Shown here: positions 7,913 to 16,941 of the stretch, in pieces | Layout of the letters: the number at the start of each line of letters is the position of its first letter | How positions within the stretch are numbered: position 1 is the first letter of the stretch | DNA from: an uncultured Prevotella sp. | GTDB taxonomy: Bacteria; Bacteroidota; Bacteroidia; Bacteroidales; Bacteroidaceae | Reading direction: 5' to 3' | NCBI GenBank assembly: GCA_900315635.1 | Contig: OMZV01000008.1 | Coordinates: 62,001-126,000, forward strand | DNA: 64,000 nt | Made by a program: the position numbers and the translations under genes | Notes under the pieces: generated by a model | What the model saw: only the letters and a program-made list of their open reading frames with translations | Database searches by the model: none | Told to the model about the DNA's origin: nothing

Positions 7913-10192
7913 ATGAACGACGATTTCACACACACCGAAGACAAGGCTGCCGCCGAGGAGAAGATGGTCGACGACGCTTTCCAGCATCTGCTCGACACCT
8001 ACCTAGCATCAAGGCACCGCAAGAAAGTGGACATTATCACGAAGGCTTTCAACTTCGCACGACAAGCCCATAAAGGCGTGCGCCGTCTGTCCGGCGAGCC
8101 ATACATCATGCACCCTATAGCCGTAGCGCAGATTGCCTGCGAGGAGATGGGGCTGGGCTCAACGAGCATCTGCTCGGCTCTGCTGCACGACGTCGTCGAG
8201 GACACTGACTATACCGTCGAGGACATAGAGAATATCTTCGGTCCGAAGATTGCACAGATTGTCGATGGACTGACAAAGATCAGCGGTGGAATATTCGGCG
8301 AGCAGGCTTCGGCACAGGCTGAGAACTTCAAGAAGCTACTGCTGACGATGAGCGATGATATTCGTGTCATTCTCATCAAGATTTGCGACCGTCTGCACAA
8401 TATGCGGACACTGGCTTCGCAACCGCCTAACAAGCAATACAAGATTGCCGGTGAGACATTATATATATATGCTCCGCTGGCAAACAGGCTGGGACTGAAC
8501 AAGATTAAGACTGAACTTGAGAATCTTAGTTTCAAGTTCGAACATCCGGATACTTACGCTGCCATTGAGAAGAAGCTTGCCGTTACGCAGGCTCAGCGTG
8601 ATGACCTCTTCAAGAAATTCACCGACCCTATACGTGAGTCGCTCGACAAGATGGGCTTTAAGTATGAGATTAAAGCCAGGGTCAAGAGTCCGTACTCCAT
8701 CTGGACAAAGATGCAGAAGAAGCACGTCACCTTCGAGGAGATTTACGACATACTGGCTGTAAGAATAATCTTCGTCCCGAAAGACCGTGCCGACGAGATA
8801 AACGAGTGTTTCCAGATTTATGTTGCCATAAGCAAGATTTACAAGAGTCATCCTGACCGTCTTCGTGACTGGCTCAACCATCCGAAGGCTAACGGCTATC
8901 AGGCTCTGCACGTGACGCTTATGTCGAAGCAAGGTCAGTGGATAGAGGTTCAGATACGTTCCGACCGGATGGACGAGGTGGCTGAACAGGGATTCGCCGC
9001 CCACTGGAAATACAAGGAAGGCGGTGAATACACTGAGGACGAAAGCGAACTGAACGACTGGCTGCGCACCATCAAGGAGATTCTCGACGACCCGCAGCCT
9101 GACGCCATGGACTTCCTCGATGCCATAAAGCTAAACCTCTTTGCGTCGGAGATATTTGTCTTTACGCCGAAAGGTGAAATCAAGACAATGCCTGCGGGAT
9201 GTACGGCTCTCGACTTCGCATTCCAAATTCACACGTTCCTCGGCAGCCATTGCATCGGAGCGAAGGTCAACCACAAGCTCGTCCCGCTGAGTCACAAGCT
9301 GAAGAGCGGCGACCAGGTTGAGATTCTGACTTCACAGGCACAGCATGTCCAGCCATCATGGATAAACTTCGTCACTACTGCAAAGGCAAAGAGCAAGATT
9401 CAGGCTATTCTGCATAAGGAGCGCCGCGAGATTCAGCGGCAGGGCGAGGAACAGCTTCGACACTGGCTTGAGGACAATGGGTTGGAGTACAACAACTCGG
9501 TAGTCGACAAGCTGTGTGAGCTCCACGACCTGCAGAAGCGTGAAAGTCTGCTGTTCGCTCTCGGCGATAAGAGTATTATTCTCGGAGAGAATGAGCTCAA
9601 CGAACTTAAGAAGAAGAGCAGTAAAAAGAAGAAGGGGACTTCGGGCTGGCGCCGCTTAGTGCCTTTCATCGGTAAAGATAAGAAGACAGAGAAAAAACAG
9701 GAAGAGAAGGTCGAAAAGTTTGTCGTTGACGACAAGTTCGACAAGAAGAAGGCTGTCATCATAAGCGAGGATACCATAGGCAAATTTGTTTTCCCACACT
9801 GTTGCCACCCTATCCCGGGCGATGACATTCTCGGATATATCGACAATAAAGGGCACATCGAGATTCACAAGCGTGCCTGTCCGGTGGCTTCCAAGCTTAA
9901 GGCAAGCTTCGGCAACCGGCTTGTCGATGCAAAATGGAGTATGCACAAGCAATTGTTCTTCGATGCCATAGTCGAGATTCGTGGTATCGACCGCAAGGGT
10001 CTGCTGCGTGACGTCTCGGATGTCCTCTCCGAACAGCTCGGTGTCAACATTCACAAGGTTACCATCGGCAGCGACAATGGTGTCTTCGACGGAAGCATCG
10101 AGTTGCGTGTCCACGACCGTGATGAGGTCAGCATCATCATGGACAACCTCAGGAAGGTCAAAGACCTGCAGGAAGTTCAGCAAATAATGTAG
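7913..10192 (+). CDS. RelA/SpoT family (p)ppGpp synthetase/hydrolase
   Basis: Long stringent-response enzyme of 759 residues. Domains in order: HD hydrolase with HPIAVAQIACEEMGLGSTSI and the intact metal motif HDVVED at about residue 92; synthetase domain including YSIWTKMQKK, YDILAVRII and GYQALHVTLM; TGS domain starting IFVFTPKGEIKTMP near residue 417; a Lys-rich linker near residues 565-610; and a C-terminal ACT domain. The intact HD motif argues for hydrolase activity, so it is probably bifunctional like SpoT/Rel rather than a pure RelA. It lies 41 bases after the DUF5683 gene. Confidence 0.95.
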   Translation: MNDDFTHTEDKAAAEEKMVDDAFQHLLDTYLASRHRKKVDIITKAFNFARQAHKGVRRLSGEPYIMHPIAVAQIACEEMGLGSTSICSALLHDVVEDTDYTVEDIENIFGPKIAQIVDGLTKISGGIFGEQASAQAENFKKLLLTMSDDIRVILIKICDRLHNMRTLASQPPNKQYKIAGETLYIYAPLANRLGLNKIKTELENLSFKFEHPDTYAAIEKKLAVTQAQRDDLFKKFTDPIRESLDKMGFKYEIKARVKSPYSIWTKMQKKHVTFEEIYDILAVRIIFVPKDRADEINECFQIYVAISKIYKSHPDRLRDWLNHPKANGYQALHVTLMSKQGQWIEVQIRSDRMDEVAEQGFAAHWKYKEGGEYTEDESELNDWLRTIKEILDDPQPDAMDFLDAIKLNLFASEIFVFTPKGEIKTMPAGCTALDFAFQIHTFLGSHCIGAKVNHKLVPLSHKLKSGDQVEILTSQAQHVQPSWINFVTTAKAKSKIQAILHKERREIQRQGEEQLRHWLEDNGLEYNNSVVDKLCELHDLQKRESLLFALGDKSIILGENELNELKKKSSKKKKGTSGWRRLVPFIGKDKKTEKKQEEKVEKFVVDDKFDKKKAVIISEDTIGKFVFPHCCHPIPGDDILGYIDNKGHIEIHKRACPVASKLKASFGNRLVDAKWSMHKQLFFDAIVEIRGIDRKGLLRDVSDVLSEQLGVNIHKVTIGSDNGVFDGSIELRVHDRDEVSIIMDNLRKVKDLQEVQQIM

Positions 10193-10233
10193 TTCTCCTG
10201 CCACGCTGAATACTAACAACAAATCAAATAAAA

Positions 10234-11214
10234 ATGAAGAAACTACTGATTCTATTAATGTTAATTGTCAGCGTGACAGCAAACGCACGCGGCAAGTACG
10301 ACAACACTGACACACTGGTTGTGGCTCAAGACGGAACCGGCGAGTTCAAGACCGTCAGTGAGGCTGTTGAAGTGTGCAGGGCTTTCATGGAGTACACGAA
10401 AGTCATCTACGTAAAGAACGGAACTTACAAGGAGAAGGTCGTCATTCCGTCATGGCTGACCAACATCGAGATTGTCGGCGAGGATCGTGACAAGACCATC
10501 ATAACGTATGCCGACCACGCCAACATGCCTATCCCGGGCACCACTCATAACATGGGTACTTTCCGCACATACACAGTGAAGGTGGAGGGCACTAACATCA
10601 CATTCAAGAACATCACCATCGAGAACAATGCACCACGTCTCGGTCAGGCTGTAGCCCTGCACACCGAGGGCGACCGCCTCGTGTTCATCAACTGCCGCAT
10701 TCTTGGCAATCAGGACACTATCTACACCGGGACTCCGGGCACACGCCTCTACTTCCTCGACTGTTTCATCAACGGTACGACCGACTTCATCTTTGGTCCG
10801 TCAATTGCATGGTTCGAGAACTGTGAGATCCAGAGCCGCACAAACTCATACGTTACAGCGGCTTCTACGCCGAAGGACCAGAAGTACGGCTACATCTTCT
10901 CACACTGCCGCCTGACAGCTGAGCCGGGAGTCGACAAAGTTTACCTCGGACGTCCGTGGCGTGCCTACGCCTATACATTATTTATATATAGTGACCTTGG
11001 CAAGCACATCGTACCTGAAGGCTGGCACAACTGGGTCGACTATCACGACCCTGCCAAGGAAGGTATCGTCCGCTATATGGAATATGGCAATACCGGAGCC
11101 GGTGCCGCAACCGACAAGCGTGTGCCATGGGCAAAGCAACTGACAAAGAAAGAAGCCGAGGCTATAACCCCTGCAGCTGTCTTCGGCGACACATCATGGC
11201 TGCCTAAGAAGTAA
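10234..11214 (+). CDS. Secreted pectinesterase (CE8)
   Basis: Removes methyl esters from homogalacturonan, yielding the substrate for polygalacturonase. An N-terminal signal peptide (MKKLLILLMLIVSVTANA) is followed by a right-handed beta-helix with the CE8 motifs in order: GTFRTYT, GQAVALH (oxyanion Gln), NQDTIY (acid/base Asp), TDFIFGP (nucleophile Asp) and LGRPWRAY (substrate-binding Arg). All catalytic residues are present. It is the first gene of the pectin locus, before a hairpin and the SusC promoter, so it may have its own transcript or continue from relA/spoT 41 bases upstream. Confidence 0.95.
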   Translation: MKKLLILLMLIVSVTANARGKYDNTDTLVVAQDGTGEFKTVSEAVEVCRAFMEYTKVIYVKNGTYKEKVVIPSWLTNIEIVGEDRDKTIITYADHANMPIPGTTHNMGTFRTYTVKVEGTNITFKNITIENNAPRLGQAVALHTEGDRLVFINCRILGNQDTIYTGTPGTRLYFLDCFINGTTDFIFGPSIAWFENCEIQSRTNSYVTAASTPKDQKYGYIFSHCRLTAEPGVDKVYLGRPWRAYAYTLFIYSDLGKHIVPEGWHNWVDYHDPAKEGIVRYMEYGNTGAGAATDKRVPWAKQLTKKEAEAITPAAVFGDTSWLPKK

Positions 11215-11259
11215 GCCATTTCTCATTATTACCCCCATTTTCCCCTTATTCATGCGACT

Positions 11260-11300
11260 TGGTAAATCGGCGTTAAATGTTAAAAAACGCCGATTTACCA
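11260..11300. terminator. 15-bp perfect hairpin after the pectinesterase gene
   Basis: TGGTAAATCGGCGTT at 11260-11274 is perfectly complementary to 11286-11300, with an 11-base loop. It lies between the CE8 gene and the SusC promoter. There is no strong T-run after it, so it is a probable terminator or transcript 3'-end stabiliser rather than a proven intrinsic terminator. Confidence 0.6.
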
Positions 11301-11329
11301 TTATTGGCTGTAATTTTAGCTAAAATAGT

Positions 11330-11361
11330 TTTGCATGATTAAATAAAAATTAATAACTTTG
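11330..11361 (+). promoter_or_regulatory. Promoter of the pectin SusC/SusD operon
   Basis: -33 box TTTG at 11330-11333 and -7 box TAACTTTG at 11354-11361, spaced 20 bases, match the Bacteroidota housekeeping promoter. The leader to the SusC start is about 90 nt. Confidence 0.75.
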
Positions 11362-11458
11362 CGGTCAGTATATTGGTATCAGTGTATAATGACACTATCT
11401 CTACTTAATAACAAGCTTAGAACTCAATCATAATAATAACTAAATCAAAAAAAGCTAA

Positions 11459-14400
11459 ATGAAAGATGCATTTCTAAAATCGCTCAGAATTTGTCTGGTG
11501 ATGTTGTGCATGCTTGCGCCAGCCTCTCTGTTTGCCCAGGGAGTAGCCAGTGGTACAGTTGTTGACGCCGAAGGTGAGGCGGTCATTGGTGCCACGGTCA
11601 TCGAAAAGGGCAACCCGAGTAACGGTACAATCACCGACATCGACGGAAAATTCACTCTTAATCTACAGAAGGGAAAGACTGCAACTATCAGCTACGTCGG
11701 AATGAAGAACAAGGATATTCAGGTCGGAGAAGGCCAGAAGATCCAGCTCAAGAGTAACGACGACCAGCTGGACGAAATCGTCGTTCTCGGTTACACCAGC
11801 AAAGCACGCCGTGACCTCACCGGTTCGGTAGGTTCCGTCTCTGGAGCCAAGCTGGCAGCAGTTCCTGTAACATCAGCAGCCGTTGCACTGCAAGGTAAGA
11901 TCTCTGGTGTACAGGTAACCACAGTCGATGGTCAGCCGGGTGCAGACGTTAACATCCGTGTACGTGGTGGTACGTCAATCACACAGTCAAACGAACCTCT
12001 GTACATTGTCGATGGATTTGAGGTATCAAACATCAATGATATTCCTCCTACGGATATCGCAAGTATCGATGTCCTGAAGGATGCTTCCCTTACAGCCGTT
12101 TATGGAGCCAAGGGTAGTAACGGTGTTGTTGTCGTTACCACAAAGTCGGCTCAGGCAGGTAAGGTACAGGTAACCTTCAACGGCAACCTCTCTATCAGCC
12201 ACATTTCAAAGAAGCTCGACCTGATGGACGCTAAGCAGTTCGCTATCTATCAGTATCAGCGTCACGCCAGCAGCGGTACACGTTCAGGATGGGCTAAGTC
12301 ATACAAGTTCAACTTCGGTGACCCGTATGACCTCGATATGTATGGAACTCTGCCTTCACACGACTGGCAGGACGAAGTTATGGACGAGACTCCTCTGAAC
12401 TACTCGGCTAACGTTACCGTTGGTGGTGGTTCTGACAAGGTTAAGTTCAATGTATCTCTCACAAATTCTCAGGACAAGGGTATCATCCTCGGTTCTGGTG
12501 TTCGCCGTACCAACATCAACACAAAGTTGAATGCTCAGCTCACAAGAAACCTCACACTCCAGTTCAACCCGAAGTTCGTCTTCCGTCGTGACGAGGGTGC
12601 AGGTGGTACAAGCGTAGGTACCGGTGGTATCATCGACGTATTGAAGTATCGTCCTACAAACGGTATGCGTGAGTATGGTTATATCGACCCTGCATACGCT
12701 GATCCTAATGAGGAGAAGCTCTTCAACTACACCAACCCTAAGAATGATATTGCAACCAACCAGCTCATCAAGCACAGCTATACTTATACCAACGCATTGG
12801 CATTGGAATGGAAGCCTATCAAGGGTCTCACACTCCGTACCGATGGAACAATTGGTATGAAGTGGGTTGACCAGAGCCGTTTCTACGGTCCTCTGACAAG
12901 TCAAGGTCGTGACAACAATAACCTGCCGTTGGCTCAGATTACCAACCAGCGCCAGCTTACATACGTATGGACCAACACTGCCAACTACGCATTCTCAGTA
13001 GGCGACCACAACTGGTCGTTCCTCATTGGTCAGGAAATCAAGCACTCTCAGACTCGTCAGAACTACGAGTTCAACCGTTACTTCCCACGTGACTTCACAG
13101 CTCGTGAGGCATGGAACAACATGAGTTTCGGTACTCCATATCAGACAACATCTGCAGTTACAACACCGGACCGTATGGCTTCATTCTTCGGTCAGGCTAA
13201 CTGGAACTGGGATCACCGCTACTTCCTCAGCGCTACATTCCGCGCCGATGGTTCTACAAAGTTCGCTCCGGGCAACCAGTGGGGCTACTTCCCTGCAATC
13301 TCCGGTGCATGGGACATGAAGAAGGAATCTTGGTTGAAGAACGTTAAGTGGATCGACCAGTTGAAGATTCGTCTCTCTTACGGTCTTACCGGTAACAACA
13401 ACGTAAGTAACGATATGTGGCGTCCTTTGTATGCTATCAACCCGACAGGTGGTCCTGGTTTCGCAGAGGCTGTACAGTACGGTAACAAGTACTACGACAA
13501 CGCTAACGGCACTCGTTTCGAGAACCGCGACATCAAGTGGGAGAAGACCATCAAGCGTAACCTCGGTATCGACTGGGCTCTTTGGGACGGTCGTCTTACA
13601 ATTTCTCCTGAGGCTTACTGGTACACAACCAAGGATCTTATCTACACATCTGATTTGAACCCAACAATTGGTTACACCTCACAGATGCAGAACATCGGTC
13701 AGGTTACCAACAAGGGTATAGAGCTCACCATCACAGGTGACATTCTCCGTGGCGAGGACTACGTTCTCTCTGCAAACTTCAACATGGGTCACAACAAGAT
13801 GAAGATCGACAAGCTTAACGGCACCGATAACGTCATCTGGGACCAGAACGACCGCTGGAAATCATCATACAATGACTACTGCCTGCGTGTCGGCGATGAG
13901 GTTGGACTTATCTACGGTTTCGTTTACGACGGAATCTATTCTCCTGACGAGTTCTACTTCGACCCACAGAACAACTTCACTGCACTGCCTTGGGGTTCTA
14001 GCGCAGCCGACAACGGAACATCTCGTAACTGCCAGCCTCGTGAGGATGGTTATGTAACAGTTATCAACGGCGTTTCCGGTTCATCACAGTCAGGTAACGC
14101 TACACTGCCTGGTAAGGTTAAGTTCAAGGATCTCGACGGCGATGGCCGCATCACTGAGAACGACCGTACCGTCATCGGTAAGACAACTCCTCAGATACAG
14201 GGTGGTTTCGGACTCAGCGGTCAGTGGAAGAACTGGGACTTCGCAGCCAACTTCACATTCATGCTCGACTTCGACATCAACAATGCTACCGCATACGCTC
14301 TGTCATCATCATCAACAGGCCGCGACGATTACTACAACGTACTCTCAAAGTTTGCTAATGGCTGGCAGTACAACGACATCGACGGTAGTCTCACAGGTAC

Positions 14401-14776
14401 CAAGGGTGATATTCTCTACAAGCTGTACTACGTTGACAATGGTGTCAACATCTACAAGACAGCCAATGCAGGACGCACACTGTGGAACCCAGCTGATGTG
14501 ACATCGAACCTTACAAACTCTTACTTCATCGAGGATGCTTCATTCCTTCGTTGTAACGACATCACTATCGGCTACACACTGCCGAAGTCTCTCACAAAGA
14601 AGATTGGCATCTCTAAGGCACGTTTCTATGTATCGGCATCGAACCTCTTCGTAATCACCAACTACACTGGCTACGATCCTGAGGTCGACATTCAGACCGG
14701 ACTGACCTGCGGAATGGACTACAACCGTTATCCGCGTGCACGCAGCTTCGTTTTCGGTACAAACATAACATTCTAA
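11459..14776 (+). CDS. SusC/RagA family TonB-dependent outer membrane receptor (pectin locus)
   Basis: TonB-dependent transporter that imports oligosaccharides together with its SusD partner. The 1105-residue protein has a signal peptide ending at about LFAQG. Next come a carboxypeptidase-regulatory-like domain (about residues 28-95, including GTVVDAEGEAVIGATV and YVGMKNKDIQVG), a TonB-box-like region (DEIVVLGYTS), a plug domain with VNIRVRGGTSI and PLYIVDGFEV, and a 22-strand-type barrel ending in the outer-membrane signature SFVFGTNITF. Length and architecture are standard. susD follows after 18 bases. Genes around it imply pectin or oligogalacturonide as the substrate, which is inferred from context. 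Confidence 0.95.
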   Translation: MKDAFLKSLRICLVMLCMLAPASLFAQGVASGTVVDAEGEAVIGATVIEKGNPSNGTITDIDGKFTLNLQKGKTATISYVGMKNKDIQVGEGQKIQLKSNDDQLDEIVVLGYTSKARRDLTGSVGSVSGAKLAAVPVTSAAVALQGKISGVQVTTVDGQPGADVNIRVRGGTSITQSNEPLYIVDGFEVSNINDIPPTDIASIDVLKDASLTAVYGAKGSNGVVVVTTKSAQAGKVQVTFNGNLSISHISKKLDLMDAKQFAIYQYQRHASSGTRSGWAKSYKFNFGDPYDLDMYGTLPSHDWQDEVMDETPLNYSANVTVGGGSDKVKFNVSLTNSQDKGIILGSGVRRTNINTKLNAQLTRNLTLQFNPKFVFRRDEGAGGTSVGTGGIIDVLKYRPTNGMREYGYIDPAYADPNEEKLFNYTNPKNDIATNQLIKHSYTYTNALALEWKPIKGLTLRTDGTIGMKWVDQSRFYGPLTSQGRDNNNLPLAQITNQRQLTYVWTNTANYAFSVGDHNWSFLIGQEIKHSQTRQNYEFNRYFPRDFTAREAWNNMSFGTPYQTTSAVTTPDRMASFFGQANWNWDHRYFLSATFRADGSTKFAPGNQWGYFPAISGAWDMKKESWLKNVKWIDQLKIRLSYGLTGNNNVSNDMWRPLYAINPTGGPGFAEAVQYGNKYYDNANGTRFENRDIKWEKTIKRNLGIDWALWDGRLTISPEAYWYTTKDLIYTSDLNPTIGYTSQMQNIGQVTNKGIELTITGDILRGEDYVLSANFNMGHNKMKIDKLNGTDNVIWDQNDRWKSSYNDYCLRVGDEVGLIYGFVYDGIYSPDEFYFDPQNNFTALPWGSSAADNGTSRNCQPREDGYVTVINGVSGSSQSGNATLPGKVKFKDLDGDGRITENDRTVIGKTTPQIQGGFGLSGQWKNWDFAANFTFMLDFDINNATAYALSSSSTGRDDYYNVLSKFANGWQYNDIDGSLTGTKGDILYKLYYVDNGVNIYKTANAGRTLWNPADVTSNLTNSYFIEDASFLRCNDITIGYTLPKSLTKKIGISKARFYVSASNLFVITNYTGYDPEVDIQTGLTCGMDYNRYPRARSFVFGTNITF

Positions 14777-14794
14777 AAACAGAATTAACATAAC

Positions 14795-16921
14795 ATGAAA
14801 CTAAAGAATATTATATATGTGGGCCTGGCGTTGATGTCATTGACAGCGTGCAACGACTACCTTGACGTTGATGCTCCTTCGTCATACACCGAGGGCTTCG
14901 TCTATGGTTCCACAGATGAGGTTAACCGTGCGTTGGACGGTGTCTACACTCAGGCACTCTCTAACAACCTCTACGGTAACCTCTACCAGCGCGACTTCAA
15001 CCTCAACTCTGATGTTGATATTATAATCAACAGCAGCAACCAGGCTAGCCAGAACGCATACGCCCGTTTCGACTGCACCTCTCGAGGCAGCCAGATCTAC
15101 AGCTTCTGGACAGCAGCATACAACCTCATCGAGTATGCTAACCGTTTCATTGATGGTTGCGAGAACAGCCCGCTCTATAAGTCAGCTGACACCAGAGCAT
15201 CCATCATGCAGAGCATCGGTGAGGCAAAGTGCCTCCGCGACATGACCTACCACGATCTTGTTGTAATGTTCGGTGATGTGCCATTCACATTCCATCGTGC
15301 AGCCAACCGTGGCAATGGCGAATTCCTGCCTCCTGTTACCGACCGTCAGGCAATTCAGGACAGCCTTATCGCCGACCTTGAAGGTATTGCTCCATACATG
15401 AACAGCTCATCTTCGACAACCGTTGAACGTTGCTCAAAGGAATTCGCCGAGGGGCTTGTTGCACGTATTGCCCTGACAGCAGGTGGTTACTCTCTCCGTC
15501 CTGACAAGAGCAATCCTAACAACTACGGAACAATGCAGCGCCCGGAGAACTACAAGGACTACTACCGTATCTGCATGAACTACGCAGACTCAGTAATCTC
15601 TTCAGGCACACACTCACTGACACAGTCTTTCCAGGACGTCTTCGTCAACGAGTGTAACTACAATGTCATCAACAACGACGACGTTATCTTCGAGATTCCT
15701 TTCGCTAAGGAGTCAAGCGGTAACACCGGTTACATCCAGGGTCCTACCTACAGCGCATATCAGGGCGAGACAGTAGGTCCGTGGGGTGCAACATCAGGTA
15801 ACGCCCGTCTGAACGCATTCTATCGTTTCCTCTTCCGTGACGGTGATGAGCGCCGCGAGTTTGTCAACGGACTCTGGTACTACTCATACAAGAACAACGG
15901 TGACGGAACACTGTCAGACTCTGTTTACATCCGTCAGGACTACTCAGTTCACGACAACAAGTGGTCGAAGCTTTGGACTTCACCAGCACAGGCTCTTGGT
16001 GCCGAGACTGAAGGCTCTACCGGTATCAACTACCCGTACCTCCGCTATGCTGACGTACTTCTGATGTACGCTGAGGCAGCCAATGAAATCAACGACGGTC
16101 CTACCGACAAGGCAATCGAGTGCCTCCGTCAGGTTCACAGCCGTGCATTCGCCAACAGCGCCGACCACGATGCAGCTTACATCGCACAGGCAGAAGGCTC
16201 AAAGGACGCTTTCCAGAAGGCAGTGCTCCATGAGCGTATGTGGGAGTTCGCAGGTGAGAACAGCCGCTGGCGTGACCTTGTCCGCACCAACACCTACGGT
16301 GAGGAGCTCGTCTACAGCTTCCTGCGCTACTACTCTGCAGCAATGCAGTCTATCAGCGGTCCTACAGGATATGAGGATGCCATCAACCAGCACGATAACT
16401 ACAACGGACGCACAGGCTACATCGATCAGCTTCCTGGTCGTATCTACTACCACCAGTACAGCATCGACGAGGCCAACGTAATGGCACTCCGTACAAACAT
16501 CCACGACCAGCTTTACGGCTATGTTGTCAACAATGGTACTGTTGTACAGAGCTATCCTAACCAGACCCTCAAGTCACTGCGTATCTACAATGCCTACCAC
16601 ACAGCCCAGCAGCCTAACCTCGGTCAGATCCGTATGGGCGGCTTCAAGGCAACAGGTTGGAACAGCGCAAACTTCTACCAGTGGGGTAACGACGATACCG
16701 GTCTGCCTAACGACCAGTGTAAGTATTCATTCTACGGATATATCCGCTGCGACGCCAACGGCAACATCTGGATTATCAACAATGGTGTAGCCCAGAACTT
16801 CCCGACTGAGATTCCATCAGCCGACAAGCTTCCGGCAGTACGCTATATCCTTCCATATCCAAACCTCGTAATCCAGCGTTCTAACGGGGCTTACACTAAC
16901 TACTACGGATACACTAATTAA
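14795..16921 (+). CDS. SusD/RagB family surface glycan-binding lipoprotein (pectin locus)
   Basis: Surface lipoprotein that caps the SusC barrel and captures glycan. The lipobox LTAC places the lipidated Cys at residue 19 (MKLKNIIYVGLALMSLTAC), followed by NDYLDVDAPSSYTEGF, typical of SusD N-termini. Helical TPR-like repeats follow, and the conserved segment YPYLRYADVLLMYAEAANEI is near residue 410. At 708 residues it is longer than usual (most are about 500-600). The extra length is in the C-terminal third, rich in Tyr and Asn, which may form a larger binding face. It sits in tight operon order after susC. Confidence 0.94.
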   Translation: MKLKNIIYVGLALMSLTACNDYLDVDAPSSYTEGFVYGSTDEVNRALDGVYTQALSNNLYGNLYQRDFNLNSDVDIIINSSNQASQNAYARFDCTSRGSQIYSFWTAAYNLIEYANRFIDGCENSPLYKSADTRASIMQSIGEAKCLRDMTYHDLVVMFGDVPFTFHRAANRGNGEFLPPVTDRQAIQDSLIADLEGIAPYMNSSSSTTVERCSKEFAEGLVARIALTAGGYSLRPDKSNPNNYGTMQRPENYKDYYRICMNYADSVISSGTHSLTQSFQDVFVNECNYNVINNDDVIFEIPFAKESSGNTGYIQGPTYSAYQGETVGPWGATSGNARLNAFYRFLFRDGDERREFVNGLWYYSYKNNGDGTLSDSVYIRQDYSVHDNKWSKLWTSPAQALGAETEGSTGINYPYLRYADVLLMYAEAANEINDGPTDKAIECLRQVHSRAFANSADHDAAYIAQAEGSKDAFQKAVLHERMWEFAGENSRWRDLVRTNTYGEELVYSFLRYYSAAMQSISGPTGYEDAINQHDNYNGRTGYIDQLPGRIYYHQYSIDEANVMALRTNIHDQLYGYVVNNGTVVQSYPNQTLKSLRIYNAYHTAQQPNLGQIRMGGFKATGWNSANFYQWGNDDTGLPNDQCKYSFYGYIRCDANGNIWIINNGVAQNFPTEIPSADKLPAVRYILPYPNLVIQRSNGAYTNYYGYTN

Positions 16922-16941
16922 TATATAGAACAGTCATAAAA